Translations under genes and position numbers: made by a program
Source: Prosthecobacter gellanilyticus
Lineage (GTDB): Bacteria; Verrucomicrobiota; Verrucomicrobiia; Verrucomicrobiales; Verrucomicrobiaceae
Direction: 5' to 3'
Assembly (NCBI RefSeq): GCF_007992435.1
Contig: NZ_BKAG01000002.1
Location: 124,001 to 188,000, forward strand
DNA: 64,000 nt
In this document: positions 26,442 to 34,575 of the stretch, one piece after another
Layout: every line of letters starts with the position of its first letter
Numbering within the stretch: position 1 is the first letter of the stretch
The notes under the pieces: model-generated
Told to the model about the DNA's origin: nothing
Database searches by the model: none
Seen by the model: only the letters and a program-made list of their open reading frames with translations

Positions 26442-27746
26442 ATGCGTCCGACTCTCCTCACTCTTCGCCTAGCCGCGGCCTGGACGGGCCTTGGGCTGCT
26501 GGCGTCGATCTGGCCGGACTTGAAAGTAGCCTGGTTCATCGGCGCCGGTCTGCTGGCACTGGTCCTGGCTCTGGATGGCTTTCTTTTACCTCGGGCATCG
26601 GCATTAACGGCCAGTCGTGTCTTGCCCGGTCGCTTTGCCCTGGGCGTGCCAGGAGAGGCTACACTGACTCTGCGTCATACCTTGCAGCATGCGTTGCGAG
26701 TTCGTGTGCATGATGGCCTCCCGCCCGAAGCGGAATCCATCGGACTTCCCTGGGATGGCGAGCTGCCTGCGGGCGAGCACCTCGACCTCTCCTATCAGGT
26801 GCATTTCACCAAACGTGGACGTCATGTCTTCTCAGCCGCGCATATGCTCATCCGTTCGCGTTTCGGCTTTTGGCAGAGGCAGTATCGGCCCGGCACACCG
26901 AGCGAGACACGCTGCTATCCAAACTACGAGCCCATCGTGCGTTACTCGTTGCTCGCCATGGCGAACCGTGAGGAGCAGATGGGCATCATCAAACGTCGCC
27001 GTAAAGGTGCCACGCTGGATTTCCGCCAGCTTCGTGAATATCAGGATGGCGATGTCCTCTCCAAAGTGGACTGGAAGGCCACCGCACGCCGGCAGATGCT
27101 CATCAGCCGCGAGTTCGAAGAGCAGCGGGACCAGAGCGTGCTCCTCGTTCCAGACTGCGGCCGCCGCATGCGCGCCATGGATGGAGAGCTGAGCCAGTTT
27201 GACCACTGCTTGAATGCCATGCTGCTCATCGCCTACCTCGCGCTGAAGCAGGGAGATGAGGTCGGCGTCGCAGGCTTCGGCGGCATTCAGCGCTGGTTGA
27301 AGCCCGTGAAAGGCCTGCCAGCCATGCCAAAGCTGCTGAACCATCTGTATGACTACGAGGCCACCACCGAGCCGAGTGACTTCATCGAGGCCGCGCAGCG
27401 AGTGATGGCTCTGCAAAAGCGCCGCGCCCTTGTCATCCTGCTGACGAACCTGCGCACCGAGGACACCAGTCATCTCACCAAGGCCGTTCAGCTTCTGCAA
27501 AACCGCCATCTTGTGCTCGTTGCCACCCTGCGTGAGGCGGAGATGGAGACTCGTGCCGCGCGCCCCATCGCCACGGTCAATGATGCGCTCAGCTACGGCG
27601 CCCTCAGCCATTATCAGAGCCAGCGTGCGCAAATCTTGAAGACATTGGAAGCCCGCCACATCCCCACGGTGGATGAGACCGCCCAGCAGCTTCCCATCGC
27701 CCTGGCCAACCGCTATCTCGATCTGAAATCGAGCGGACGGATCTAG
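26442..27746 (+). CDS. DUF58 domain-containing protein
   Basis: About 434 residues. Two N-terminal membrane segments (LRLAAAWTGLGLLASIW and AWFIGAGLLALVLALDGFLL) precede a beta-rich region. The DUF58 core then has RRKGATLDFRQLREYQDGDVLSKVDWKATAR and the von Willebrand-A-like stretch DQSVLLVPDCGRRM. DUF58 proteins usually sit beside MoxR ATPases and transglutaminase-like proteins. Here neither is adjacent, though the MoxR gene may lie elsewhere. An earlier ATG (26343) is possible; 26442 starts just before the first membrane segment. The next gene starts 11 bases on, suggesting an operon. Confidence 0.85.
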   Translation: MRPTLLTLRLAAAWTGLGLLASIWPDLKVAWFIGAGLLALVLALDGFLLPRASALTASRVLPGRFALGVPGEATLTLRHTLQHALRVRVHDGLPPEAESIGLPWDGELPAGEHLDLSYQVHFTKRGRHVFSAAHMLIRSRFGFWQRQYRPGTPSETRCYPNYEPIVRYSLLAMANREEQMGIIKRRRKGATLDFRQLREYQDGDVLSKVDWKATARRQMLISREFEEQRDQSVLLVPDCGRRMRAMDGELSQFDHCLNAMLLIAYLALKQGDEVGVAGFGGIQRWLKPVKGLPAMPKLLNHLYDYEATTEPSDFIEAAQRVMALQKRRALVILLTNLRTEDTSHLTKAVQLLQNRHLVLVATLREAEMETRAARPIATVNDALSYGALSHYQSQRAQILKTLEARHIPTVDETAQQLPIALANRYLDLKSSGRI

Positions 27747-27757
27747 TCTCTGCTGAC

Positions 27758-28486
27758 ATGCCTCCTCTTCTCGACCAGGTCTTCGAGTGCGCTGAGGTTC
27801 CACCTGAGATCATGGACCAGCTCTGGGCCGCTGGCTGGAGGCATTTTGGCGCCACCTTCTTCCGCTATAACATGAGCGTGGATGCCGCTGGCATCAAAAG
27901 GATCACCCCACTCCGACTCGACCTCGAGAAAGTCCAGTTCACCAAAAGCCAGCGCCGCGTGCTCCGCCGGAATGCCGACCTCAGACACGTGTTTGAGCCC
28001 GCCCAGATCACCACGGAAGCCCAGGCCATGTTTCAGCGCCACAAGGCCCGCTTCAAAGAAAACGTGCCGGATGACCTCAGCACCTTCCTTTCCCATGACC
28101 CGGCACATGTGCCTGGGAAATGCGTGGAGTGCCGTGTGTATGAGGGAGACACTCTCCTCGCCATCAGTTACCTCGATGTCGGCACCACCTCCACCTCCGC
28201 CGTCTACGGCATGTTTGAGCCGGAGCATTCCTGGCGCAGCTTGGGCATTTACACCATGCTTTTGGAGATCGAGCACAGCCGCCAGCTTGGCTGCCGCCAC
28301 TACTATCCCGGGTATGCCACGCGGGAACCCAGCGCCTACGACTACAAGAAGCAGCTCCGGGGCCTTGAAGTGCTGGATTGGGCCAGCGGCGAGTGGTCCA
28401 GCTATCAGGCACCCGCGGCCATCGCTGAAAATCCTTCCACACCATGCTTGCCAAGGGCGGATGACCCGCTAGTCTCCGGCAACTGA
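27758..28486 (+). CDS. Aminoacyl-tRNA--protein transferase (Ate/Bpt type)
   Basis: This 242-residue protein resembles the bacterial Ate1/Bpt transferases that attach Arg or Leu to protein N-termini for N-end-rule degradation. The C-terminal GNAT-like half shows GKCVECRVYEGDTLLAISYLD, MFEPEHSWRSLGIYTMLLEIE and HYYPGYATREPSAYDYKK, which match the R-transferase C-terminal motifs. The N-terminal half retains LRRNADL and FKENVPDD. The usual N-terminal Cys cluster is not apparent. It is probably co-transcribed with the DUF58 gene and is followed by a tRNA-Ser gene seven bases later. Confidence 0.8.
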   Translation: MPPLLDQVFECAEVPPEIMDQLWAAGWRHFGATFFRYNMSVDAAGIKRITPLRLDLEKVQFTKSQRRVLRRNADLRHVFEPAQITTEAQAMFQRHKARFKENVPDDLSTFLSHDPAHVPGKCVECRVYEGDTLLAISYLDVGTTSTSAVYGMFEPEHSWRSLGIYTMLLEIEHSRQLGCRHYYPGYATREPSAYDYKKQLRGLEVLDWASGEWSSYQAPAAIAENPSTPCLPRADDPLVSGN

Positions 28487-28492
28487 TTGCAC

Positions 28493-28582
28493 GGAAGAGT
28501 GGCTGAGTGGTTTAAGGTACCTGACTCGAAATCAGGCGTGGGGGTAACCCCACCGTGGGTTCGAATCCCACCTCTTCCGCCA
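28493..28582 (+). tRNA. tRNA-Ser (anticodon CGA)
   Basis: A 90-base type II tRNA: acceptor GGAAGAG/CTCTTCC, anticodon loop CTCGAAA within CCTGA/TCAGG stem (anticodon CGA, reading UCG), a long variable arm GTGGGGGTAACCCCAC, T-arm with GGTTCGAATCC, discriminator G, and encoded CCA (28580-28582). Confidence 0.97.
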
Positions 28583-28612
28583 TTCTTCGCCGACCATAGA
28601 AGGCGAAGAATG
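28581..28612 (+). terminator. Hairpin immediately after tRNA-Ser
   Basis: CATTCTTCGCC (28581-28591) pairs perfectly with GGCGAAGAATG (28602-28612). The stem begins inside the tRNA CCA end, so it may guide 3' processing as well as termination. It has no U-run. Related GAAG-rich sequence continues to about 28640. Confidence 0.55.
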
Positions 28613-28720
28613 CCCTCCGAAGCTTGCAGAGCGAAGGATGGGCTCCACCGTTTGCCGCCCGGCTTCGAATGGCACGCCGCTTTTAGAGGATGGAGCAGAG
28701 GCTGGCTATCCGAAACAAAA

Positions 28721-28752
28721 AGCCCTGAGACCTCATCACAGATCTCAGGGCT
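28721..28752 (-). terminator. Rho-independent terminator of the first PPC-type gene
   Basis: A 10-bp stem, AGCCCTGAGA/TCTCAGGGCT, with a 12-base loop is followed on the leftward strand by TTTTTGTTT. The same sequence recurs at 30635-30666 after the paralogous gene. Confidence 0.9.
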
Positions 28753-28778
28753 CCACATCAACTAGCAAGAATGGGTCA

Positions 28779-30326
28779 TCACGGCTTCACCTCGAAGCTC
28801 ACATTCTGGGTGATGCCGGACACCTGGCCTCTGAGGTAGAGCTGGTTGTTATACTTGTAGAGGGCTCCGGTCAGTGTGCGCTTCTTGCCCGCAGGTTCAT
28901 AGATGCTGCCGGTGACCTGGCCGGTCAGCGTGTTCAGTGTCAGCACGGGTTTGCGCATGGCGGGAGTCTTGAAGATAAATTTGTTAGCTGTGCTGAAGTT
29001 GAGGTTTTCCATCACCGCGTTGATCTCGCCCAGCACCGATGGGATCTGCAGCGTGCCATCGCCCATGGCGCCTTCCAGGAAGCCCAGGGCGCGCTGGTTC
29101 AGCGCAGGCTTGGTCCAGGTGCCGCCAAACAGGGAACCGTAGGAGTTGATTCCGTTCGGGTAAAAGGCGCTCTTCGCCGCAGGCGGGCGGATGTAATAAA
29201 TGCTCCCCTGCGAGAGCAGATGATCATGCTGGCCCAGGTCCGCGAACTTCAGCTTCTGCAAGCAGTGGCCCTTGCCGCCATGAAGAGTGGTGCATAGGGG
29301 CAGAACGGACTCCGTGGAGCTCTCAAAGGCCAGCGGGCCCGAGAAAGTGACCTTCACGCCGTCAGGCAGAGTCGTCGTGCCCGAGGTGGTGCCGTTGGGC
29401 TTCACCGTGGCAAACACCATGCCCTGGCCATTCAGGCCGTTGAGCATGAAGCTGCCGGAAAAATTACCCGCCACCTGGCTCACCGTGCCCACCGGAAACT
29501 GGATTACCTCATAGAGTTTCTGAGAATCCCAGTCAGCCCCTCCCGTGCTGACATGGAAGAAGCCGCCCACTTTCGCATCAATGATCAGGCCGATCGGCGT
29601 CAGCGGCGGGCTACCCACAGGTGAGGTGCGCGGGAAGGCCGTGGAAAAAAAGCCCTCCGGACTCAGCACACCGGAAAACGGGTAGCTCTTGGTGCCGTGG
29701 GTGAACTTGGCCGAAAAGCTGAATGCCGAGGTCTTGGTAAAGGTCAGGTTGCCAAACAGCGTCGGGTCTGTGTAGTCCCGCCACACGCCCACGTTTTTGC
29801 TGGCACGCTTGGGCAGCAGCCCCAGGTGCAGACGCACGCGGTGCTGGGCGGCTGTCACGGAGGACGCATCGAGCCCGTCCACCGTGATGTGGTAGGTGGT
29901 GTTCTTCGTCGCGTAAAAGGTGCAGCTGCCGCCGCGATAGGTGCCTCCGTTGATATTCGTCCAGTGATCATCACTGAAAACGACTCGTGTCAGCGCGTTC
30001 ACGGTCGCGCCGGTGTAGACACCGATGATGGGGTCATAGATGGCCATCGTCTCCGGCTCTTTGAGGGTGTCCACCGTACAAAAGCCATCTTCCGGCGCCG
30101 TCCATTTCCACCAAGCCGACTTGCCCGCCGCTCCGTCCTCCCAGACCAGTGGAGGTTCGCCGTTTTCGCTGGTGTAGTTCAAAAGGGAGATGTTGGGCGA
30201 GGTGTACTGTCCGCCGCTGATCTCGGTCGCGGCGGCGAAGTTGTCCTCGCCGGCCTGGGCCTGCGAGGAAGTGCTTCCGAGCAGCGCGGCGGCGAGGAAG
30301 GTGGAGCGTATGACGTTGGTTTTCAT
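28779..30326 (-). CDS. Secreted PPC-domain protein, paralogue A
   Basis: 515 residues starting MKTNVIRSTFLAAALLGS, a cleavable signal peptide. An N-terminal PPC-like beta domain (about residues 28-160) has NFAAATEISGG, KSAWWKWTAPEDGFCTVDT, YDPIIGVYTGATVNALT and the TTYHITVDGLD strand. The remainder consists of repeated beta-hairpin units typical of verrucomicrobial secreted proteins (e.g. GKVTFSGPL-like and LTLNTLTGQVTGSIYEPAGKKRTLTGALYK). There is no catalytic motif; it is probably a surface or matrix protein. It is about as long as, and strongly similar to, the gene at 30693-32249. The frame runs upstream to 30368 but the signal peptide fixes ATG 30326. Confidence 0.85.
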   Translation of the reverse strand: MKTNVIRSTFLAAALLGSTSSQAQAGEDNFAAATEISGGQYTSPNISLLNYTSENGEPPLVWEDGAAGKSAWWKWTAPEDGFCTVDTLKEPETMAIYDPIIGVYTGATVNALTRVVFSDDHWTNINGGTYRGGSCTFYATKNTTYHITVDGLDASSVTAAQHRVRLHLGLLPKRASKNVGVWRDYTDPTLFGNLTFTKTSAFSFSAKFTHGTKSYPFSGVLSPEGFFSTAFPRTSPVGSPPLTPIGLIIDAKVGGFFHVSTGGADWDSQKLYEVIQFPVGTVSQVAGNFSGSFMLNGLNGQGMVFATVKPNGTTSGTTTLPDGVKVTFSGPLAFESSTESVLPLCTTLHGGKGHCLQKLKFADLGQHDHLLSQGSIYYIRPPAAKSAFYPNGINSYGSLFGGTWTKPALNQRALGFLEGAMGDGTLQIPSVLGEINAVMENLNFSTANKFIFKTPAMRKPVLTLNTLTGQVTGSIYEPAGKKRTLTGALYKYNNQLYLRGQVSGITQNVSFEVKP

Positions 30327-30370
30327 CAGATGGAATGGGGTCGTTGTGACGCCACGACCATGCGCCACCC

Positions 30371-30505
30371 CTGAAAACCCACCATCCGACTTCGGGCGGA
30401 CAGAGCAGCCTCATGGTATCCGACGAAGGTCGGAGGTCAGATGGCTAACAAAAAGGGTGTTCAATACTCCTCTCGGGTGATTTCGGGATGTCTCCGTCAC
30501 TCCCA
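30371..30505. repeat. Duplicated leader with CATCCGAC hairpins (copy 1)
   Basis: The stretch 30327-30692 has no gene. About 30371-30505 matches 32289-32420, including two CATCCGAC direct repeats, the hairpin TCCGAC-GAAG-GTCGGA (30419-30434), and GGGATGTCTCC. Beyond that (30506-30630) I see only an isolated TTATCCACA (30511-30519) and no coding potential. Confidence 0.75.
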
Positions 30506-30634
30506 GAGCTTTATCCACAAGTCCGACGTCCGTGAGGACATGGGTCGCTAGTCCAGGACAACACCATGGATGACACATGCCGCGCTCCCTCGATCGTTCG
30601 GACTCCTGCGTTCATGAGTGTTAGCCGAACAAAA

Positions 30635-30666
30635 AGCCCTGAGACCTCATCACAGATCTCAGGGCT
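30635..30666 (-). terminator. Rho-independent terminator of the second PPC-type gene
   Basis: Identical in stem and loop to 28721-28752, with TTTTTGTT downstream on the leftward strand. It shows that the duplicated unit included the terminator. Confidence 0.9.
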
Positions 30667-30692
30667 CCACATCAACTCGCAAAAGTTAGTCA

Positions 30693-32249
30693 TCACGGCG
30701 TCACCTCGAAGCTCACATTCTGCGTGGTGCCGGCGACCTGGCCTTTGAGGAAGAGCTGGTTGTTATGCTTGTAGAGAGCACCGGTGATCGTGCGCTTCTT
30801 GCCCGCAGGCTCATAGATGCTGCCCGTCACCAGTCCGGTGGTCGTGTTCAGCGTCAGCACCGGTTTGCGCATAGCGGGTGTCTTGAAGATAAATTTGTTC
30901 GCGATGCTGAGGTTCAGGCCTTCCATCACATCATTTGCGATCTCTCCCGCCACCATCGGGATGCGTAGCGTGCCGTCACCCATTGTGCCATTCAGGAAGC
31001 CCAGAGCACGCTGGTTGGCCAGAGGCTTCACATACGTGCCGCCCTCAAGGATGCCGTCGGCATCGATCCCTGCCGTGTAGAAGGCCGACTTCGGCGCTGG
31101 CGGACGCACATAATAGACTCTGCCCACGGAGTTCATGCGGTCTTCCTGACCAAGTTCCACGAAGCGCAGCTTCTGGAAGAAGTAGCCTTTACCAGTTTGC
31201 TGGGTTGCGCACACCGGCAGCACGGACTCCGTGCCGCTGTAGCGGGTCAGCGGGCCTGAGAAAGTCACCTTCACACCATCAGGCAGTGTGGTCGTGCCAG
31301 TCACGGTGCCGTTGGGCTTCACCGTCGCAAAGACCAGACCGTTCGCGGCCACATTGTTGTCCAGCGCAAAGCTGCCGGAGAAATTGCCCGCCACCTTGCT
31401 GAACGTGCCAGCAGGGAAGGAGATCACTTCCAGCAAGTCCTCCCTCGACCACTCCACGCCGCCGTAGCCCACGTGAAAAGAGCCGCCATCTTTGGCATCG
31501 ATGATCAGCCCCAGAGGTGCCAGCGGAGGGCTGCCGGCGGGTGCCGAGCGTGGAAAGGAGATGGAGTAAAAGCCTTCCGGGCTCAGCACACCGGCGAACG
31601 AATGGCTCTTCTGGCCGACGGTGAACTTGGCGGTGAAACTGTAGGCAGAGGTCTTGCTGAAGCTCAGGGTGCCGTGGAGGCTGGGCTCGCCAAAGATCCT
31701 CCATGCGCCGGCTTTCTTTGTCGGGCGCTTCGGCAGCAGGGCCAGCTTCATGGACATTTGGTGCTGGGTCGCGGTGATGTTGGAAGGTGAGAGGCCATCG
31801 ACCACAATGTGGTAGGTCGTGTTCTTCACCGCGTAGAACGTGCAGCTCGCGCCGCGATGCGATGCCCCGTTTCCGCTCGTCCAATGGTCATCGCTAAATG
31901 CCACCAATGTCAGTGCATTCACAGTCTGCCCGGTGGCCACGGCGATCACGGTGTCCCGGATGTGCTCGGCCTCGGTCTCCTTCAGCGTGTCGACCGTGCA
32001 GAAGCCATCTTCAGGGGCCGTCCACTTCCACCAGACAGTCTTGCCAGCCCCCGGGTCGCCCCAGAACAGGCCTGGCTCGCCAGCCTGCATCGTACAGTTC
32101 AGGATGGAGTGATCATCTGACTGGTATCGGGTGAAGCCGGAGATGTCGGTCGCGTTCTCAAAGTTGTCCGCATAGGCGAGAGCTTTGTTGCAGGCGGAGC
32201 CGAGCAAAGCTGCGGCGAGAAAAAGAGAGCGTGTGAAGTTGGATTTCAT
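30693..32249 (-). CDS. Secreted PPC-domain protein, paralogue B
   Basis: 518 residues starting MKSNFTRSLFLAAALLGSAC, a signal peptide with a possible lipobox (LLGSAC, Cys about residue 20) that paralogue A lacks. The PPC-like domain repeats the same landmarks: NFENATDISGF, KTVWWKWTAPEDGFCTVDT, VIAVATGQTVNALT, TTYHIVVDGLS. The C-terminal beta repeats end LTLNTTTGLVTGSIYEPAGKKR. By eye most residues align without gaps to paralogue A, so this is a tandem gene duplication. ATG 32249 is chosen by signal-peptide position. The lipobox difference could place the two copies in different envelope layers. Confidence 0.85.
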   Translation of the reverse strand: MKSNFTRSLFLAAALLGSACNKALAYADNFENATDISGFTRYQSDDHSILNCTMQAGEPGLFWGDPGAGKTVWWKWTAPEDGFCTVDTLKETEAEHIRDTVIAVATGQTVNALTLVAFSDDHWTSGNGASHRGASCTFYAVKNTTYHIVVDGLSPSNITATQHQMSMKLALLPKRPTKKAGAWRIFGEPSLHGTLSFSKTSAYSFTAKFTVGQKSHSFAGVLSPEGFYSISFPRSAPAGSPPLAPLGLIIDAKDGGSFHVGYGGVEWSREDLLEVISFPAGTFSKVAGNFSGSFALDNNVAANGLVFATVKPNGTVTGTTTLPDGVKVTFSGPLTRYSGTESVLPVCATQQTGKGYFFQKLRFVELGQEDRMNSVGRVYYVRPPAPKSAFYTAGIDADGILEGGTYVKPLANQRALGFLNGTMGDGTLRIPMVAGEIANDVMEGLNLSIANKFIFKTPAMRKPVLTLNTTTGLVTGSIYEPAGKKRTITGALYKHNNQLFLKGQVAGTTQNVSFEVTP

Positions 32250-32288
32250 GAGGGGGCGTTGGTGTGACGCAGCGACCATGTGCCTCTC

Positions 32289-32420
32289 CTGAAAACCCCA
32301 CCATCCGACTTCGGACGGACAACACGCCCTCAACTCATCCGACGAAGGTCGGAGGTCAAATGACTAACAAAAAGAGTTTCAAATTCTCCTTTCGGATGAC
32401 TCGGGATGTCTCCCTCATGC
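32289..32420. repeat. Duplicated leader with CATCCGAC hairpins (copy 2)
   Basis: The counterpart of 30371-30505, with the hairpin TCCGAC-GAAG-GTCGGA at 32338-32353. It lies upstream of paralogue B and its right edge coincides with the stop of the gene at 32415, which probably marks the duplication boundary. Confidence 0.75.
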
Positions 32421-33317
32421 CTCTGCGATCAATGCCGCCGCCTTGCCTAACCTCTCCCGCAATGGCACCGCTTTCTCCGCCAGTGCTTTCTGCTCTAACT
32501 CATACTGCGCACGACCTTCCGCTGTTTCGATCGGGATCGGCTCATAGCCCAGATGCTTCAGATCATAGGGGCTTGCACGCATGTCGAGATCCCGTCCTTC
32601 AAAGGCCAGCGCAAAGCACTCTCCCACGAGACTGCTACCGACCCAGGGCCATAGCTTCGCGGACCATTTGTACAGGTCCATGTTGGTGTGGAGACAGCCG
32701 CCCTGCTCCATCTCCAGTCGCGTCTCCAGCACGGGCTGGAAGACATTCATCGGCCGTGCTTCAGGCGTGAAGAAGCGGAAGGCATCGTAGTGTGAGCAGC
32801 ACACCGTCTGCGACCTCACAAACTCCGCCAGCGTCTCCGGCGAGAGCCGCAGCTCATAACCCTGATGGCGCACCTGCTCACGTGGCTGCTGATACACCAT
32901 GGCCCACTCATGCAGGCCATAGCAGCGCAGACGTGGCGGGCGGTTCGTGATCGCCGTGCAGAGGGAAGCCACCCAGCGCGCCAGATCACGCAGGCCGGAG
33001 CCCATTGTGTGCGTGCCCATTTGCGTCACTGAGCCTTCACGCTGCATCGGGGCCGTGCCGAGCCATGGCATCTCCTGCACATCTTCATCCGCGACCTCGA
33101 TATTCACGCCCAGCGGCGGCATCCAGCGCTTCAGCTTGGCGGGAGAAAACTGGTAATAGGTGAAGAGGAAGTCGTGCACCGGATGTTTTTCACCACGGCT
33201 CCGGCGCTCCACAAAGGCATCGGCCTGTGCGCTCACCAGCCTGAGATGCTCTTCCATCTGCGCCCGCCACCCGGCACGAGCCAGAGCTGGGGCAGGGGAG
33301 AGTGAGGGCGATATCAT
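32415..33317 (-). CDS. Conserved protein often labelled 3-methyladenine DNA glycosylase
   Basis: About 300 residues, soluble and rich in Trp, Tyr and His. Landmarks are KHPVHDFLFTYYQFSPAKLKRW near residue 45, THTMGSGLRDLARWV, LHEWAMVY, and GGCLHTNMDLYKWSAKLWPW. Similar proteins in actinobacteria and verrucomicrobia carry the label 3-methyladenine DNA glycosylase, but I see no AlkA, Tag or MPG motif supporting that activity, so treat the function as unknown. It begins 16 bases after hemW ends on the same strand, suggesting co-transcription. A TTG at 33323 is an alternative start. Confidence 0.75.
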   Translation of the reverse strand: MISPSLSPAPALARAGWRAQMEEHLRLVSAQADAFVERRSRGEKHPVHDFLFTYYQFSPAKLKRWMPPLGVNIEVADEDVQEMPWLGTAPMQREGSVTQMGTHTMGSGLRDLARWVASLCTAITNRPPRLRCYGLHEWAMVYQQPREQVRHQGYELRLSPETLAEFVRSQTVCCSHYDAFRFFTPEARPMNVFQPVLETRLEMEQGGCLHTNMDLYKWSAKLWPWVGSSLVGECFALAFEGRDLDMRASPYDLKHLGYEPIPIETAEGRAQYELEQKALAEKAVPLRERLGKAAALIAEA

Positions 33318-33333
33318 GAGCAAAGTTGGTTTG

Positions 33334-34479
33334 TCATGCGCCCATCAGCGCCACGGCCACGGAATCCACTAGCGGCTTGCCCGCACGGGTGAGGCGGATG
33401 TGACCATTCTCGACCAGGAGTAGCCCCTCCTCTCCCAGCACGCGGATCATACGTTGTTCGGGTGCCTTGACCAGGCTCTCTGGAAGCCCGCGCGCGGTGC
33501 GCAGTTCCAGCCCGAATCGTTCGGTGCGGCGTTGCTCAGCCGTGAGTGCCTCGCCAGGCTGGGCGGCGCTTTGGCCAGATTGCAGGAGCTCGATGTAGCG
33601 GTTGGTATCTGCGATGTTCTGCCAGCGATGATCCTTGGCCGTGGAGTAGGATCCTGGACCGAGACCGATGTAGTCTTCACCCAGCCAGTAGGCTTCGTTA
33701 TGAATGGAGCGGTAACCCGGACGCGCATAGTTACTGATTTCGTAGTGCTCGTAGCCAGCCGAGTTCAGCTGGTCCAGCGCTGCATAGAAGAAGTCGGCAT
33801 CACGCTCTTCTTCCACGCGATACTGCCCTTTGCGCAGACGCTCGAAGAACTCCGTGTCCTCCTCATAGTTCAGATTGTAGGCCGAGATATGGTTCGGGTT
33901 GAGCGAGATGCTCCGCTCCAGCGTGCCCCTCCAGGCTTCGAGGCTCTGTCCCGGAATCGAAAACATCAAATCAATGCTCACGCTGCGAAAGCCTGCTTTG
34001 CGCAGTGTGTGAAAGGTCTCCTCGGCATCATCGGGTGCATGGTCGCGACCTAGCGTGCGCAGCGTCTCCTCATCCCAGGCCTGGATGCCCAGGCTGATGC
34101 GGTCGATGCCTTGGGCACGCATCATATCCGCTTTCGAATCCGTGATCGTGCGCGGATTCACCTCGCAGGTGAACTCACGCACTCCGGTGAGATCCATGCG
34201 CTCCCGCAGTCCGGTCAGCAGCCGCTCCAGATGCACCTCGCTCAGGGCCGTGGGGGTGCCGCCGCCGAAATAGACCGTGTCCAGCTTCAGGTCATAGTCG
34301 CGGCCCGCCATCTCAGCCTCCGCCAGCACCGCATCCACAAACGCCGCCATGGGCGTGTTTCCCGGTGTGTGCTTGTAGAAGCTGCAATACGGGCAAACGC
34401 GGTGGCAGAAGGGGATGTGGACGTAGAGGTGGCGCACTGAGGGGGCTACCAAGGTGCCTCCAAAGGGACACAAAAGCAT
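33334..34479 (-). CDS. hemW: Radical SAM heme chaperone HemW (HemN-like)
   Basis: About 381 residues. The radical SAM cluster motif CHRVCPYC (C25, C29, C32; CxxxCxxC) lies in LYVHIPFCHRVCPYCSFY, as in HemW. TVYFGGGTPTALS and CEVNPRTITDSK follow, with RISLGIQAWDEETLRTLGR and SIDLMFSIPGQ. The C-terminal HemN domain ends RLTRAGKPLVDSVA. Having only the three cluster Cys and no fourth nearby Cys favours HemW, a heme-trafficking chaperone, over true coproporphyrinogen oxidase HemN. The open frame to 34545 runs into the acs terminator; ATG 34479 or GTG 34437 are the likely starts. Confidence 0.9.
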   Translation of the reverse strand: MLLCPFGGTLVAPSVRHLYVHIPFCHRVCPYCSFYKHTPGNTPMAAFVDAVLAEAEMAGRDYDLKLDTVYFGGGTPTALSEVHLERLLTGLRERMDLTGVREFTCEVNPRTITDSKADMMRAQGIDRISLGIQAWDEETLRTLGRDHAPDDAEETFHTLRKAGFRSVSIDLMFSIPGQSLEAWRGTLERSISLNPNHISAYNLNYEEDTEFFERLRKGQYRVEEERDADFFYAALDQLNSAGYEHYEISNYARPGYRSIHNEAYWLGEDYIGLGPGSYSTAKDHRWQNIADTNRYIELLQSGQSAAQPGEALTAEQRRTERFGLELRTARGLPESLVKAPEQRMIRVLGEEGLLLVENGHIRLTRAGKPLVDSVAVALMGA

Positions 34480-34520
34480 CCAGTTTGTTGTGTCCGCCTG
34501 GGACTGTGCCCAAACAAAAA

Positions 34521-34549
34521 GGAGGTGCCCGGTTTTCCCAGGCACCTCC
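34521..34549 (-). terminator. Rho-independent terminator of acs
   Basis: GGAGGTGCC (34521-34529) pairs with GGCACCTCC (34541-34549). On the leftward strand the stem is followed by TTTTTGTTTG, a good U-run, 26 bases after the acs stop. Confidence 0.9.
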
Positions 34550-34575
34550 CTTGAATTTACAAGATGGCTCTAAGA

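Noticed and set aside
32415-33317. Function as a DNA glycosylase
   Set aside because: The label circulates in databases, but I see no helix-hairpin-helix or other glycosylase motif; kept as unknown.
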